From positions 1 through 64,000 of the forward strand of contig NZ_JAUSWN010000009.1 of NCBI RefSeq assembly GCF_030815255.1: DNA of 64,000 nt, in the 5' to 3' direction. The position numbers and the translations under genes are program-made. Every line of letters starts with the position of its first letter. Position 1 is the first letter of the stretch. Source of the DNA: Hathewaya limosa. Lineage in GTDB: Bacteria; Bacillota; Clostridia; Clostridiales; Clostridiaceae. The notes beneath the pieces were generated by a model that did not search any database, was not told where the DNA came from, and saw nothing but the letters and a program-made list of their open reading frames with translations. Below are positions 26,932-35,906 of the stretch, in pieces.

Positions 26932-27649
26932 CAATTGATCCCTCTTTTCTATACTCTATTAATAGATTAAACACTATAGCTGATAAAATTCCCTCTGCAA
27001 TTGCTAGTGGAATTTGTGTAACAGCAAATATACCTAAAAACTTAGTACAGGATGCCATAATTCCACCTACAGGATCTGGATGAGCTATTGCAAGTTGAAT
27101 TGCAGTTACAACATAAGTTAATAAATCCCCTAAAGATGCGGCAAAAAATATTGCAACTGCTGGTTTAACATTTAATTTTTTAAGTATTTTAAATACAAAA
27201 TATGCAACTAATGAACCTACTATAGCCATTGAAAAAGTATTGGCACCTAAAGTAGTAAGTCCTCCATGCGCTAATAAAATTGCTTGGAATAAAAGTACTA
27301 TAACTCCTAATACAGTCATTACTGTTGGTCCAAATAAAGCTGCTCCTAATCCTATTCCTGTTGGATGTGAACAACTTCCTGTAACTGAAGGTATTTTAAG
27401 AGCTGAAAGTACAAATACAAATGCACCTACTAATGCTATAAGCATTTTTTGATTAGGATGCTCTTTAAAAATTTTCTTTAAATTTATAAGTCCTATGATA
27501 AAAAATGGTGCTGATGCTAAAAACCAAATTATTGCCCATTTGATTGGTAGCATTCCTTCTGCTATGTGCATAGCATAAACATATCCTGGTGCACATACCA
27601 AAGTAATTAAGAAAAACAAAAATACCCCTATTCTTTTACTTTGTTTCAT
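26918..27649 (-). CDS. cbiM: Cobalt ECF transporter substrate-binding protein CbiM
   Basis: This 243-residue membrane protein binds Co2+ through its N terminus. An N-terminal signal-like segment precedes MHIAEGMLP; after processing, the Met-His pair coordinates cobalt in this family. The HPTGIGLGAALFGP loop and about six spans agree. GGGAGG precedes the ATG at 27649. The long leader carries a cobalamin riboswitch and a terminator, so expression should fall when B12 is plentiful. Confidence 0.95.
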   Translation of the reverse strand: MKQSKRIGVFLFFLITLVCAPGYVYAMHIAEGMLPIKWAIIWFLASAPFFIIGLINLKKIFKEHPNQKMLIALVGAFVFVLSALKIPSVTGSCSHPTGIGLGAALFGPTVMTVLGVIVLLFQAILLAHGGLTTLGANTFSMAIVGSLVAYFVFKILKKLNVKPAVAIFFAASLGDLLTYVVTAIQLAIAHPDPVGGIMASCTKFLGIFAVTQIPLAIAEGILSAIVFNLLIEYRKEGSIDEII

Positions 27650-27689
27650 AACTTTTCCTCCCTAAAGTTTGTCTCAATTTATTTTTAAA

Positions 27690-27724
27690 AATAAAAAAAG
27701 CCTTAACCTTTCCTTGGTTAAGAC
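27690..27724 (-). terminator. Attenuator between the cobalamin riboswitch and cbiM
   Basis: The stem GTCTTAACC with GGTTAAGGC (27700-27724) is followed on the minus strand by TTTTTTTATTT. It lies between the aptamer and the cbiM ribosome site, so it is probably the riboswitch expression platform acting by premature termination. Confidence 0.8.
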
Positions 27725-27777
27725 TTATAATAACACTTGCAAGAACTAAAATACATTCACAATCAATAACAAGTATC

Positions 27778-27964
27778 ACACTTCCCTCCGAAGGTTACTT
27801 ATTCGTGATTTAGGCAGGTCTCCTGACTTAAGATTCGCTTTACTCCTTATCCTTCCCATATATTTCTATACAGTGGCTATTATAAGTTTCATCCTCTTTT
27901 ACAGTAGCGGGGGCTGCAGTGGAATTACACCACTTTCCCTATTAATCTACAAAGTAGAACCTAA
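27778..27964 (-). promoter_or_regulatory. Cobalamin (B12) riboswitch upstream of cbiM
   Basis: Read on the minus strand, the leader contains AATAGGGAA, GGTGTAATTCCACTGCAG, CCCCCGCTACTGTAA, the B12-box sequence GCCACTG, GGGAAGG and AGTCAGGAGACCTGCCT, followed by CTTCGGAGGGAAG. These blocks in this order are diagnostic of the cobalamin aptamer. With the downstream attenuator it accounts for the whole 434-bp gap 27650-28083 together with the promoter at 28009. Confidence 0.95.
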
Positions 27965-28008
27965 ATCCCTTTATTTATTTATCAATTTTCATTAAAAATT
28001 CTACAATC

Positions 28009-28037
28009 ATGTTACCATATTTAAATAAATTATGCAA
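28009..28037 (-). promoter_or_regulatory. SigA-type promoter of the cbiM leader
   Basis: On the minus strand TTGCAT (28032-28037) and TAACAT (28009-28014) are 17 bp apart, with TG just before the -10. It lies about 40 bp upstream of the aptamer. Confidence 0.5.
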
Positions 28038-28083
28038 GTTTTTATAAAAATTTTAACAATTTTCTGTCACTAATTTATTAACT

Positions 28084-28629
28084 TTATATTTTAGCTTTTA
28101 AAACCTCTTCACCATTTAAAGTTTTTATAGTAAATATATCGTTTTCTAGTATTCCGTAAGAATTAGAGGAACCCCCCTTAGGAATAGAAATCGATCCTGG
28201 ATTAATAAAAGTTATTCCTTTATCATTTTTCTCTATAACTGGTATATGTGTGTGTCCATAAATAAATACATCACCCTCACTTAGATAGGGCATATTATCT
28301 TTATTAAAAACATGTCCATGAGTTAGGAAAAGTCTTTTATTATTATAAAGTATAATATTATAATCGCTCATTATAGGATATTCTATAAGCATTTGATCCA
28401 CTTCCCCATCACAATTTCCTCTTACAGCAACAACCTTATCTTTTAACTTATTTAAAGTTTTTGCTACTTCTTTAGGATTATACTCCTTGGGTAAATCATT
28501 TCTTGGACCATGATAAAGTTCGTCTCCTAATATAATTATATACTGTGGTTTCTCCTTTTCAACACATTTTAATGCCTCATCTAAATAAAATTTTGAACCA
28601 TGGATATCTGACATAAAAAATAATTTCAT
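28084..28629 (-). CDS. yfcE: YfcE-type metallophosphodiesterase
   Basis: This 181-residue calcineurin-like phosphoesterase hydrolyses phosphodiesters; the natural substrate of YfcE is not known. Metal-binding motifs SDIHG (residues 7-11), GD (35-36), GNCD (about 78-81) and the GHTH block (about 124-127) are all present. AGAGGTG lies 11 nt before the ATG at 28629. It appears monocistronic. Confidence 0.92.
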   Translation of the reverse strand: MKLFFMSDIHGSKFYLDEALKCVEKEKPQYIIILGDELYHGPRNDLPKEYNPKEVAKTLNKLKDKVVAVRGNCDGEVDQMLIEYPIMSDYNIILYNNKRLFLTHGHVFNKDNMPYLSEGDVFIYGHTHIPVIEKNDKGITFINPGSISIPKGGSSNSYGILENDIFTIKTLNGEEVLKAKI

Positions 28630-28727
28630 AGCTAGATTAACACCTCTAATACATTATAATATTTTTAATTTATACTTTTTATTATATCATACTTATAAAA
28701 TATCAAATTTATATTATTTAATCTAAC

Positions 28728-28763
28728 AAAAAAGTGATAACTAAATTTAATTATCACTTTTTT
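28728..28763 (-). terminator. Terminator after the lipoprotein gene
   Basis: The stem AAAAGTGATAA with TTATCACTTTT around a 10-nt loop has flanking A and T runs. It lies 4 bp beyond the stop codon of the gene at 28767. Confidence 0.85.
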
Positions 28764-28766
28764 ATA

Positions 28767-29231
28767 TTATTCTATTATAAATCTTTCCCTTAATTCTTCA
28801 GGTGATATATACATATCCTTAAGACGTTTTTCAATAGAAGGTTCTAACATACCTATGTCCCCTCCTAAATTTTCCATTATCGACTTAAATTCTGGTCTAG
28901 AATACGCATATATATTTTCATTCCTACTTCCCAGATAATTCAACTTTCTAAAGTCTTTATTTTTGATCCATGAATTTTTGTCTAGAACCCATAATTCCAG
29001 TAGTATTACATTTTGACCTTTATATCTACTTTCAAACACTATATGCTCATAGGAATCTTTTTCTTTTATATGTACCTTTTTATAGTTTTTATCCCATGTT
29101 TCAGGTACCTTAAATTGAATTCCTAATTTTTTATTTGTATACATATGTTTTGAACTACTTGTATTGCAACCACTAAAAACAATATTAATAAAAAGAATAA
29201 ATAAGAAAAAATATATACTATTTTTTTTCAA
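28767..29231 (-). CDS. Small lipoprotein of unknown function
   Basis: This 154-residue protein starts with a hydrophobic signal and a lipobox VFSGC (Cys22), so it should be lipid-anchored outside the membrane. The rest (LGIQFKVPETWDKNYKKV, then a charged beta-rich part) resembles the general PsbP-like or DUF lipoprotein fold, but I do not recognise a family. Translation begins at TTG 29231 with AGAGGTG 7 nt upstream. It is alone, with its own terminator. Confidence 0.75.
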   Translation of the reverse strand: MKKNSIYFFLFILFINIVFSGCNTSSSKHMYTNKKLGIQFKVPETWDKNYKKVHIKEKDSYEHIVFESRYKGQNVILLELWVLDKNSWIKNKDFRKLNYLGSRNENIYAYSRPEFKSIMENLGGDIGMLEPSIEKRLKDMYISPEELRERFIIE

Positions 29232-29314
29232 CTTTAAGCACCTCTTAAAATTATATAATCTAGTATATATTATTTCCTTTTATTTTTCATAAATTCATGA
29301 TTTACAAATATATT

Positions 29315-30196
29315 TTATTTATTATAAAATTCTTCTAAAGTTAAGTGATTTTTCGTTAAATATTGTGCTAAATCCTTACCTACATATCTTATATGCCATG
29401 GTTCATATGCATAACCTGTGATAAGTTCCTTTCCTTCTGGATATCTAATTATAAATCCATACTTATAACAATTATCTTTTAGCCATTTACCTTCATTTGT
29501 ATCAGCAAAGGTATCAAGTAACACATTTTTTATCTTATCACAACTTAAATCCATAGCAAGCCCTGTTTGATGTTCACTTTCTCCAGGTCTAGCAGAATAT
29601 TTAAGCGCTGAATTTACCCCTTCACTTTGCACCTTTGATGAAAAAATCATATTTTGTGTTTCATAAGATCTAAACCCCGAAACACCTTTAAAATAAATTT
29701 TATCTTTTAGAGCATCTTTATATAACTTTTCTAAATTAATTGCCATTTCTTTTCTTGCTAATCTCTCATGAGAACTTTCTGGCTTAACAAAAGGTATATT
29801 TACCTTAACCAAATCTTTAGGTACATATTTTTTTGGTAAACTCACTATTTTATTAACTAAAAAAGTGTAATTACTATCTTTTAAAAGTTCCATAGAAATT
29901 TTATTTATATTATTAAAATCATTTTTATTTAAAGATAGATTCTTAAATTTTTCAAGTTTTAAAGGATTTACATTAGAATTTCCTTTATTATTTTCTAAAA
30001 CAATTTTATTTATTCTATTTAATTCACTTACTTTAAACTGTATGCTATTTGTATTTGCAAAAACATTCATGTTCTTATTTTCTATTATTAAAGTACTAAA
30101 ACATAACCCTATACTTACAAAACCCGTAATTATAAAAATTCTATAATTTTTTAGTTTTTTATTGATCTTATGTTTATTAATTCTTTTTATAAGCAA
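29315..30196 (-). CDS. D-alanyl-D-alanine carboxypeptidase, VanY/M15 family
   Basis: This 293-residue secreted or anchored peptidase trims the terminal D-Ala of peptidoglycan stem peptides. An N-terminal membrane segment (about 20-42) is followed by a spacer and an M15B domain (about 150-290). SEHQTGLAMD gives the zinc His and Asp, and EPWHIRYVG carries the third ligand. Translation begins at TTG 30196 behind GGAGGTG. No vanS/vanR or ligase genes are nearby, so it is a general wall-maturation enzyme, not a glycopeptide-resistance module. Confidence 0.9.
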   Translation of the reverse strand: MLIKRINKHKINKKLKNYRIFIITGFVSIGLCFSTLIIENKNMNVFANTNSIQFKVSELNRINKIVLENNKGNSNVNPLKLEKFKNLSLNKNDFNNINKISMELLKDSNYTFLVNKIVSLPKKYVPKDLVKVNIPFVKPESSHERLARKEMAINLEKLYKDALKDKIYFKGVSGFRSYETQNMIFSSKVQSEGVNSALKYSARPGESEHQTGLAMDLSCDKIKNVLLDTFADTNEGKWLKDNCYKYGFIIRYPEGKELITGYAYEPWHIRYVGKDLAQYLTKNHLTLEEFYNK

Positions 30197-30306
30197 TTAA
30201 CTTTTCACCTCCATACTTAAGTTTAAGTGCCAATATTTTGAGATATATAACATTATATCACATTTAATATTATACTAAAAAGAATATTACTTTAACACTA
30301 GCTTTA

Positions 30307-32763
30307 TTATGAATGTAAAGGTTTAAATTTTTTTAATCTTAAAGCATTTAACAAAACAGAAACCGAACTAAAACTCATTGCTGCAGCACCTATCATAGGA
30401 TTTAAAAGAGGACCTCCAAAAATATATAAAATCCCCATAGCTACAGGTATTCCTAAACTATTATATCCAAAAGCCCAAAATAAATTTTGTTTTATATTTC
30501 TTATAGTTCTTTTACTTAAATATATAGAATTTGCTACATCCATTAAATCATTTTTAATCAACACTATGTCTGCTGATTCTATGGCTATATCAGTACCTGA
30601 ACCAATAGCTATTCCTATATTAGCTCTGGCCAAGGCTGGTGCATCATTAATTCCATCTCCAACCATAGCAACATTTTTACCATTATATTGAAGTTTTTTT
30701 ATTTCTTCGGCTTTATTTTCTGGTAATACTTCTGATAATACTTTACTTATTCCAACTTCTTTTCCAATTGCATCTGCAGTATTTTTATTATCACCTGTAA
30801 TCATAATAATTTCTATTCCCATTTTTTCTAAAGTTTGTATAGCTTTCTTACTACTATTTTTTACTGGATCCTGTACTGCAATTATACCCAGAGCTTTATT
30901 ACCTCTAGCAATATACATAGGTGTTTTTCCTTGTTGTGCTAGATCGCTACATTCTAGTTCTAAATTCTCAATATTGATATTTTCCTTATACATTAATTTT
31001 TTATTTCCTAGGAAAATATTGTCTCCTAAAATTTGTGCTTTTATTCCATGACCAGGTATTGCTTTAAAGTTTTCTATTTCTTTTAAAGTTAACTTGCACT
31101 CTTGAGATTTTTTTAAAATAGCCTCTCCCAATGGATGTTCCGAAGCTCTTTCACAACTTGCCGCTAAAATTAATAGTTCTTTTTCTGAAATTCCTTTTGT
31201 AATAATATCTGTTACTCTTGGCTTTCCTTCCGTTATAGTTCCTGTTTTATCAAAAACAACCGTTTGTATTTTATGTGCATTTTCTAATGCAACTCCACTT
31301 TTAATTAAAATTCCATTTTCCGCACCTTTACCTGTTCCAACCATTATTGCAGTTGGTGTTGCCAATCCTAAAGCACATGGACACGCAATTACTAATACAG
31401 AAATAAATATAGTCAAAATAAAAGTTAAATCCTTACCTGCTATATACCAGCCTATGGCACCTATAGATGCTAAAAAAATTACAGTAGGTACAAAATATCC
31501 TGAAATAATATCAGCTAACTTAGCAATGGGTGCTTTAGAACCTTGAGCCTCTTCTACTAAATGTATTATTTGTGCCAATACGGTATCTTTTCCAACCTTA
31601 GTTGCTTTATATTTTATTCTTCCATTTTTATTAATACTTCCACCTATAACTAAATCATTTTCAGATTTTTCCACTGGAATACTCTCCCCAGTTAGCATTG
31701 ATTCATCAACAGATGTACTACCTGAAATAATCATTCCATCTACAGGAAGTTTTTCTCCTGGTTTCACTACTATAATATCAGATACTTTAACTTCATCAAC
31801 TGAAACTTGAATTTCTTTTCCATCCTTCTCTATAATTGCTTTTTTAGGAGCAAGATTCATAAGTTTTTTTATAGCTTCTGAAGTTTTACCCTTTGTAATA
31901 GATTCTAAATATTTTCCTAATGTAATTAAAGTAAGTATTGTAGCTGATGATTCAAAATAAAGATTAAATGCATACTGACTTTGACCATTAAAAATTTTAA
32001 AAACAGAATACAAACTGTAAATAAAAGATGATAAAGTTCCAATAGATATTAAGGAATCCATATTAGGACTTCCTTTAAATAATAATCTAATTCCAACCTT
32101 AAAAAATTTTCTTCCTAAAATTAATACAGGTATGGTAAGCAATAATTGAACTATAGCAAAATTTTTAGGATTTATTATTGGATCTATAAACTGAGGTAAA
32201 TGCATATTAAACATTTCTAAAACCATATGTCCCATAGAAATTAACAGTAATGGTACTGTAAACATTAAAGACATTATAAATCTTTTCTTTAAACTTTTAC
32301 TTTCATTTCTTTTACTGGCTTTTTCTATATTATTATTAGAAAGTTCATCTCTTAATTGAAATCCACCCTTATTCACCTTTTCCTTTATATAGGAAAGTTC
32401 AACCTCATCTGTATCATAAACTAAATTTAACTTTTCCGTAGCAAGATTTACACTTGCATTTTTTACTCCATTTATTTTATAACAAATTTTTTCTATAGAC
32501 TTAGCACAAGCCGCACAACTCATTCCTTGCACATTTAAAATTATATTTTTATAGTTATAAATTAATTTAAAACCACCTTTTTCTATGGCTTTTTCAAGTT
32601 TATTAAAATCTAATTCTTGTTCATTATACTCAATACTTAACTTTTCTGTAGCTAGGTTAACCCTTGCTTCCTTAATACCATCTTGTTTCTTACAGATTCG
32701 TTCTACTGCTTTAGCACAAGCTGCACAACTCATTCCCTCTATAGAGAAATTTTTTTCTTTCAT
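30307..32763 (-). CDS. copA: Copper-exporting P1B-type ATPase CopA
   Basis: This 818-residue P-type ATPase pumps Cu+ out of the cytoplasm. It has two N-terminal heavy-metal domains, each with GMSCAAC (the first at residues 10-16, the second about 84-90). The membrane metal site CPC is in VIACPCALGLATP (about 460), the phosphorylated Asp in DKTGT (about 503), and GDGIND near the C terminus. GGGGAGG precedes the ATG at 32763. The csoR gene lies 26 bp upstream in the same operon, which identifies copper as the likely metal. Confidence 0.95.
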   Translation of the reverse strand: MKEKNFSIEGMSCAACAKAVERICKKQDGIKEARVNLATEKLSIEYNEQELDFNKLEKAIEKGGFKLIYNYKNIILNVQGMSCAACAKSIEKICYKINGVKNASVNLATEKLNLVYDTDEVELSYIKEKVNKGGFQLRDELSNNNIEKASKRNESKSLKKRFIMSLMFTVPLLLISMGHMVLEMFNMHLPQFIDPIINPKNFAIVQLLLTIPVLILGRKFFKVGIRLLFKGSPNMDSLISIGTLSSFIYSLYSVFKIFNGQSQYAFNLYFESSATILTLITLGKYLESITKGKTSEAIKKLMNLAPKKAIIEKDGKEIQVSVDEVKVSDIIVVKPGEKLPVDGMIISGSTSVDESMLTGESIPVEKSENDLVIGGSINKNGRIKYKATKVGKDTVLAQIIHLVEEAQGSKAPIAKLADIISGYFVPTVIFLASIGAIGWYIAGKDLTFILTIFISVLVIACPCALGLATPTAIMVGTGKGAENGILIKSGVALENAHKIQTVVFDKTGTITEGKPRVTDIITKGISEKELLILAASCERASEHPLGEAILKKSQECKLTLKEIENFKAIPGHGIKAQILGDNIFLGNKKLMYKENINIENLELECSDLAQQGKTPMYIARGNKALGIIAVQDPVKNSSKKAIQTLEKMGIEIIMITGDNKNTADAIGKEVGISKVLSEVLPENKAEEIKKLQYNGKNVAMVGDGINDAPALARANIGIAIGSGTDIAIESADIVLIKNDLMDVANSIYLSKRTIRNIKQNLFWAFGYNSLGIPVAMGILYIFGGPLLNPMIGAAAMSFSSVSVLLNALRLKKFKPLHS

Positions 32764-32789
32764 TTTGACCTCCCCTTTATTTGTATAAA

Positions 32790-33065
32790 TTATTTATCAA
32801 TTAACTTATTCATAACAGAGATTATTTCATCTACTTTTTCTTCCCCATTGTCATGCATAAAAGCTTCCTTAACACAATGATTTAAATGCTGCTTTAAAAT
32901 AAGTAAATTTGCTTTTTTTAATAAAGATTGAGCCGCTATTATTTGGTTACTAACATCTATACAATATCTACCTTCCTCAATCATCTTTATGATTCCTTCA
33001 ATTTGTCCTTTTGAAGTTTTTAAACTTTGGATGGCTTTTTTCTTTTCCTCATTCATGTTACTCAT
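32790..33065 (-). CDS. csoR: CsoR copper-sensing repressor
   Basis: This 91-residue all-helical repressor releases DNA when Cu+ binds. The C-H-C ligand set of true CsoR is present: Cys35, His60 and Cys64 (H-x3-C). It sits directly upstream of copA and behind a G/C-rich dyad (33080-33094) of the CsoR operator type. GGGGAGG precedes the ATG at 33065. Confidence 0.93.
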   Translation of the reverse strand: MSNMNEEKKKAIQSLKTSKGQIEGIIKMIEEGRYCIDVSNQIIAAQSLLKKANLLILKQHLNHCVKEAFMHDNGEEKVDEIISVMNKLIDK

Positions 33066-33079
33066 AATTATACCTCCCC

Positions 33080-33094
33080 ACCCCTAGGGGGTGT
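33080..33094. promoter_or_regulatory. CsoR operator
   Basis: CACCCC-TAG-GGGGTG is a perfect 6-bp dyad with 3-bp centre, a GC-rich island in AT-rich DNA. It starts about 11 bp downstream of the -10 and matches the C/G-tract dyads bound by CsoR-family repressors. It would cover the transcription start. Confidence 0.8.
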
Positions 33095-33105
33095 CTTTCA
33101 TTATT

Positions 33106-33134
33106 ATTATATATTTATATTGTTTAGTTTTCAA
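33106..33134 (-). promoter_or_regulatory. SigA-type promoter for csoR-copA
   Basis: On the minus strand TTGAAA (33129-33134) and TATAAT (33106-33111) are separated by exactly 17 bp. The CsoR operator lies just downstream. Confidence 0.75.
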
Positions 33135-33190
33135 TATATCTTTTATAGTATTTTGTGTTTTATATTTTAAATTACTTTTTATAAATAAAA

Positions 33191-33229
33191 CAAAGATTAA
33201 AAGAGATTTTTAGCTCAATTAACCTTTGC
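33191..33229 (-). terminator. Terminator after the Tet(M)-like gene
   Basis: The arms CAAAGATTAA (33191-33200) and TTAACCTTTG (33219-33228) pair, with a G-U on the minus strand, around an 18-nt loop. TTTTATTTAT follows. It lies just past the stop codon at 33233. Confidence 0.65.
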
Positions 33230-33232
33230 TTA

Positions 33233-35158
33233 TTAGTATACTTTTTTCATCTTTCTATTTTCTCTAAATAATGATATAGAATTATATATTGATGTATCCT
33301 TATACACTTTATTATTTTCATCTTTTAATATTTTCTCACTATTATGACAATCAATATATCTTGAAAAACTTAAACTTATAGAAGCTTTTCCAGAAGTCAT
33401 AGATGCTAGTTCAATAGGATAATTCATAGCATTTTGAATAGGTACTTCTCCATAAATCTTCACCTTATCCTCAGTAATTTTAGGTTCTTTAAATTCTCCT
33501 TTCATTTTTAAAATATCAGACATTATTTTTCCCATATATTCTAGTGGTGCTACTATATCAAACTTATATAACGGTTCTAATAGTTTACAATTGTTTTCTT
33601 CTAAAGCTTTCTGCATAGCTCTTATAGTTGCTATTCTAAAGTCTCCTCCATGAGTATGTTCTAAATCATACTTTCCACCAATTAATTTAACCTCTATATC
33701 TGTAACTCTTTCTCCTAACACAATCCCGTGTTTTAAGGCTTCATTCATAGTTTTTTCTATAAGATTCTGAAATTGCAAAGGAAGTATATCTAAACTTACA
33801 TTAGAAACATATGTGAATCCCTCTCCTAACTTTTTAGGAGAAATCTTTAATTCAACCTCAGCATAATGTTTTTTAGGTTCATAATGACAAAATCCTTTAC
33901 TTGACTCTGTAATTGTTTCTAAAAAATTCACTCTTGGAGTTTCTAATTTAATATTTAAACCAAATCTATTTAGAAATACTTCTTTTATAATTTCCATATG
34001 AACAATACCCATTATATTAATAGTTGCCTCTTTGATTTCATTATTAATTTGTAAGTTTAAACTTGGATCTTCTTCATTTAATATCTTTAATGCTTTTAAA
34101 AGATCCATATATTTTTCATTATCTTCTAAAAATACTTTTGTTCTTAAACAACTTTCTATATTACTAAAATAATTTTTTTCTGTAGTTTTACCTATAATAT
34201 CCCCCACCATAGATGTCTTAAGTCCACATATTGCTCCAATATCTCCACATTCTAATTTATCTGTAGTATAGCACTTTTCTCCTATATATTTTCTTATAGA
34301 TGAGATTTTCTCTTCTTCCCCATTTATAAAAAATCCATCTCTTATTTTTACCTGTCCACTAAGAACCTTTACATATGTAAGTTTTCCAATTGAAGGATCA
34401 TGCTTTACCTTATAAACTAACATTGTAGGTTTTTCTTCACTTTTACTTTCATAGAATGGAATATATTCTAAAATGGCATCTAATATATTTTTAATTCCTT
34501 TTCCTTCTATAGCACTCCCTATAATTAAAGGAAATAACTTTCCCTCATGTGAAAGTTCAGTAATTGCATTTTTTAAAACATCATTTTCTATATATTCATT
34601 ATCTAGATACATTTCTAGTATTTTGTCATTTTTATCACTAAGTTTTTCTATAAGATCATTTCTTTCTTTATTATTAGAATTTAAATTTTCTAGAATAACA
34701 AAATCTGAAGTTAAAGAGCTTTCTATATTATTAAAAGTTTTATTTAAATCAACTCCAACTCTATCTATTTTATTTATAAAAATTAATGTAGGTATATTAT
34801 AATTTCTAAGAACTCTCCATAATTTTTCCGTATATCCTTGCACTCCTTCTAGAGCAGAAATTATTAAAATTGCACCATCTATAGGCAAAATACTTCTTTG
34901 TGTTTCAGAAGAAAAATCCAGATGTCCGGGAGTGTCAATTATATTAATAGTTGTATCTTTCCATTTTAAAGATACTTCTTGTGAAAATACAGTAATGCCT
35001 CTTCTCTTTTCTATTTCATTATAATCTGTAACTGTTTCCCCTTTATCTACACTGCCTAAATTTTTAATTTTACCAGATAAAAATAACATTTGTTCTGTTG
35101 TTGTTGTTTTACCTGCATCTACATGTGCAAAAATCCCTATATTCTTTATGTTTCCCAT
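33233..35158 (-). CDS. Tet(M)/EF-G-like translation GTPase, divergent
   Basis: This 641-residue GTPase has the size and domain order of tetracycline ribosomal-protection proteins. The G domain shows AHVDAGKTTTTEQ (about 11), RRGITV, DTPGHLDF and NKIDR, followed by domains II, III, IV and V. Most of the protein resembles Tet proteins. However the domain-IV tip, where Tet(M) has YSPVS to displace tetracycline, reads KYDLEHTHGGDF instead. Resistance is therefore not assured; an alternative translation-factor role is possible. No leader peptide or transfer element is near. The ATG at 35158 follows AAGGAGAACG. Confidence 0.82.
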   Translation of the reverse strand: MGNIKNIGIFAHVDAGKTTTTEQMLFLSGKIKNLGSVDKGETVTDYNEIEKRRGITVFSQEVSLKWKDTTINIIDTPGHLDFSSETQRSILPIDGAILIISALEGVQGYTEKLWRVLRNYNIPTLIFINKIDRVGVDLNKTFNNIESSLTSDFVILENLNSNNKERNDLIEKLSDKNDKILEMYLDNEYIENDVLKNAITELSHEGKLFPLIIGSAIEGKGIKNILDAILEYIPFYESKSEEKPTMLVYKVKHDPSIGKLTYVKVLSGQVKIRDGFFINGEEEKISSIRKYIGEKCYTTDKLECGDIGAICGLKTSMVGDIIGKTTEKNYFSNIESCLRTKVFLEDNEKYMDLLKALKILNEEDPSLNLQINNEIKEATINIMGIVHMEIIKEVFLNRFGLNIKLETPRVNFLETITESSKGFCHYEPKKHYAEVELKISPKKLGEGFTYVSNVSLDILPLQFQNLIEKTMNEALKHGIVLGERVTDIEVKLIGGKYDLEHTHGGDFRIATIRAMQKALEENNCKLLEPLYKFDIVAPLEYMGKIMSDILKMKGEFKEPKITEDKVKIYGEVPIQNAMNYPIELASMTSGKASISLSFSRYIDCHNSEKILKDENNKVYKDTSIYNSISLFRENRKMKKVY

Positions 35159-35230
35159 ACCCCACGTTCTCCTTATAATTATTTAAATAAACTTTCATAT
35201 TCATATAATACCATATTTACCTATAAAAAA

Positions 35231-35265
35231 TTAAAACTCCCTTAAACTTTAAAAGAGAGTTTTAA
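35231..35265 (-). terminator. Terminator after the ECF S-component gene
   Basis: The stem TTAAAACTC with GAGAGTTTTAA-type arms (35231-35239 with 35257-35265) has a T-rich minus-strand tail. It separates the ECF S gene from the Tet(M)-like gene. Confidence 0.65.
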
Positions 35266-35300
35266 TAAATTAATATTTAATTATATATACTAAAGATTAC

Positions 35301-35843
35301 TTAATTTTCTTCATAAATTTTTACTCCACTTTTGTTAATAACAGGTTTTAATATTAAAGAGACTGGAATTGTAACCGCAACCCCTATACCTGTAGTTACA
35401 CTGGAAGCTATCATCTTTAATAAAGCTGGATGGAAACCATAAAAAACTAGCCAGTTAAATATAAAATAACCAAATAAGGATATTAATCCTCCCACTACAA
35501 AAGCAACTATGTTCTGAACTTTTGAATTTCCTTTTGCTCCATTAAGAAAACAAATTTTCCCTACTATATATCCTGTTAATCCTTTTATTATAAGTGTTGG
35601 TATTGTCCATGCAACATGCTTAGGACTCATTAAATCAAATAAAGCACATCCTATTCCTGCAGAAATTCCAGCATCTGGACCTATAAAAATAGCTGCTAAA
35701 AAAATAGCCGTAGTCCCTAGATGAATCATTGTATCATTTCCTCCACCTAGTGGTAATTCTATTTTTAATTGAGTTCCCACAAAACATATAGCAGTAAAGA
35801 GTGCTGTAACTACAATTCTTCTAGTTGATATTTTTCTTTTCAA
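35301..35843 (-). CDS. ECF transporter S component, ligand unknown
   Basis: This 180-residue membrane protein has about six spans and looks like the substrate-capture subunit of a group II ECF vitamin transporter, which uses a shared EcfAAT module encoded elsewhere. GGGNDTMIHLGTTAIFLA and the GPDAGISAGIGCALFDL loop are of the S-component type. I cannot tell the ligand. Translation starts at TTG 35843 behind AGGGGG. It follows the selenium cluster on the same strand but has its own strong promoter. A 12-bp dyad spans the promoter -10 and the ribosome site. Confidence 0.82.
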   Translation of the reverse strand: MKRKISTRRIVVTALFTAICFVGTQLKIELPLGGGNDTMIHLGTTAIFLAAIFIGPDAGISAGIGCALFDLMSPKHVAWTIPTLIIKGLTGYIVGKICFLNGAKGNSKVQNIVAFVVGGLISLFGYFIFNWLVFYGFHPALLKMIASSVTTGIGVAVTIPVSLILKPVINKSGVKIYEEN

Positions 35844-35849
35844 GATAAA

Positions 35850-35906
35850 AACCCCCTATAAATATTTCTTAGATAATTTTATTCCCAAGAAACATTATAG
35901 AGGGTT
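35850..35906. promoter_or_regulatory. 12-bp dyad over -10 and ribosome site of ECF S gene
   Basis: The arms 35850-35861 and 35895-35906 are complementary over 12 positions with one G-U or mismatch position, and an inner 6-bp arm (35865-35870 with 35887-35892) nests inside. One outer arm holds the ribosome site, the other the -10 of the promoter at 35894-35921. It may be a protein-binding dyad or, if transcription starts further up, a hairpin that hides the ribosome site. Confidence 0.5.

Noticed and set aside
29315..30196. VanY as part of a glycopeptide-resistance cluster
   Set aside because: No vanS/R, ligase or dehydrogenase gene is nearby. M15 carboxypeptidases are common housekeeping wall enzymes in clostridia.
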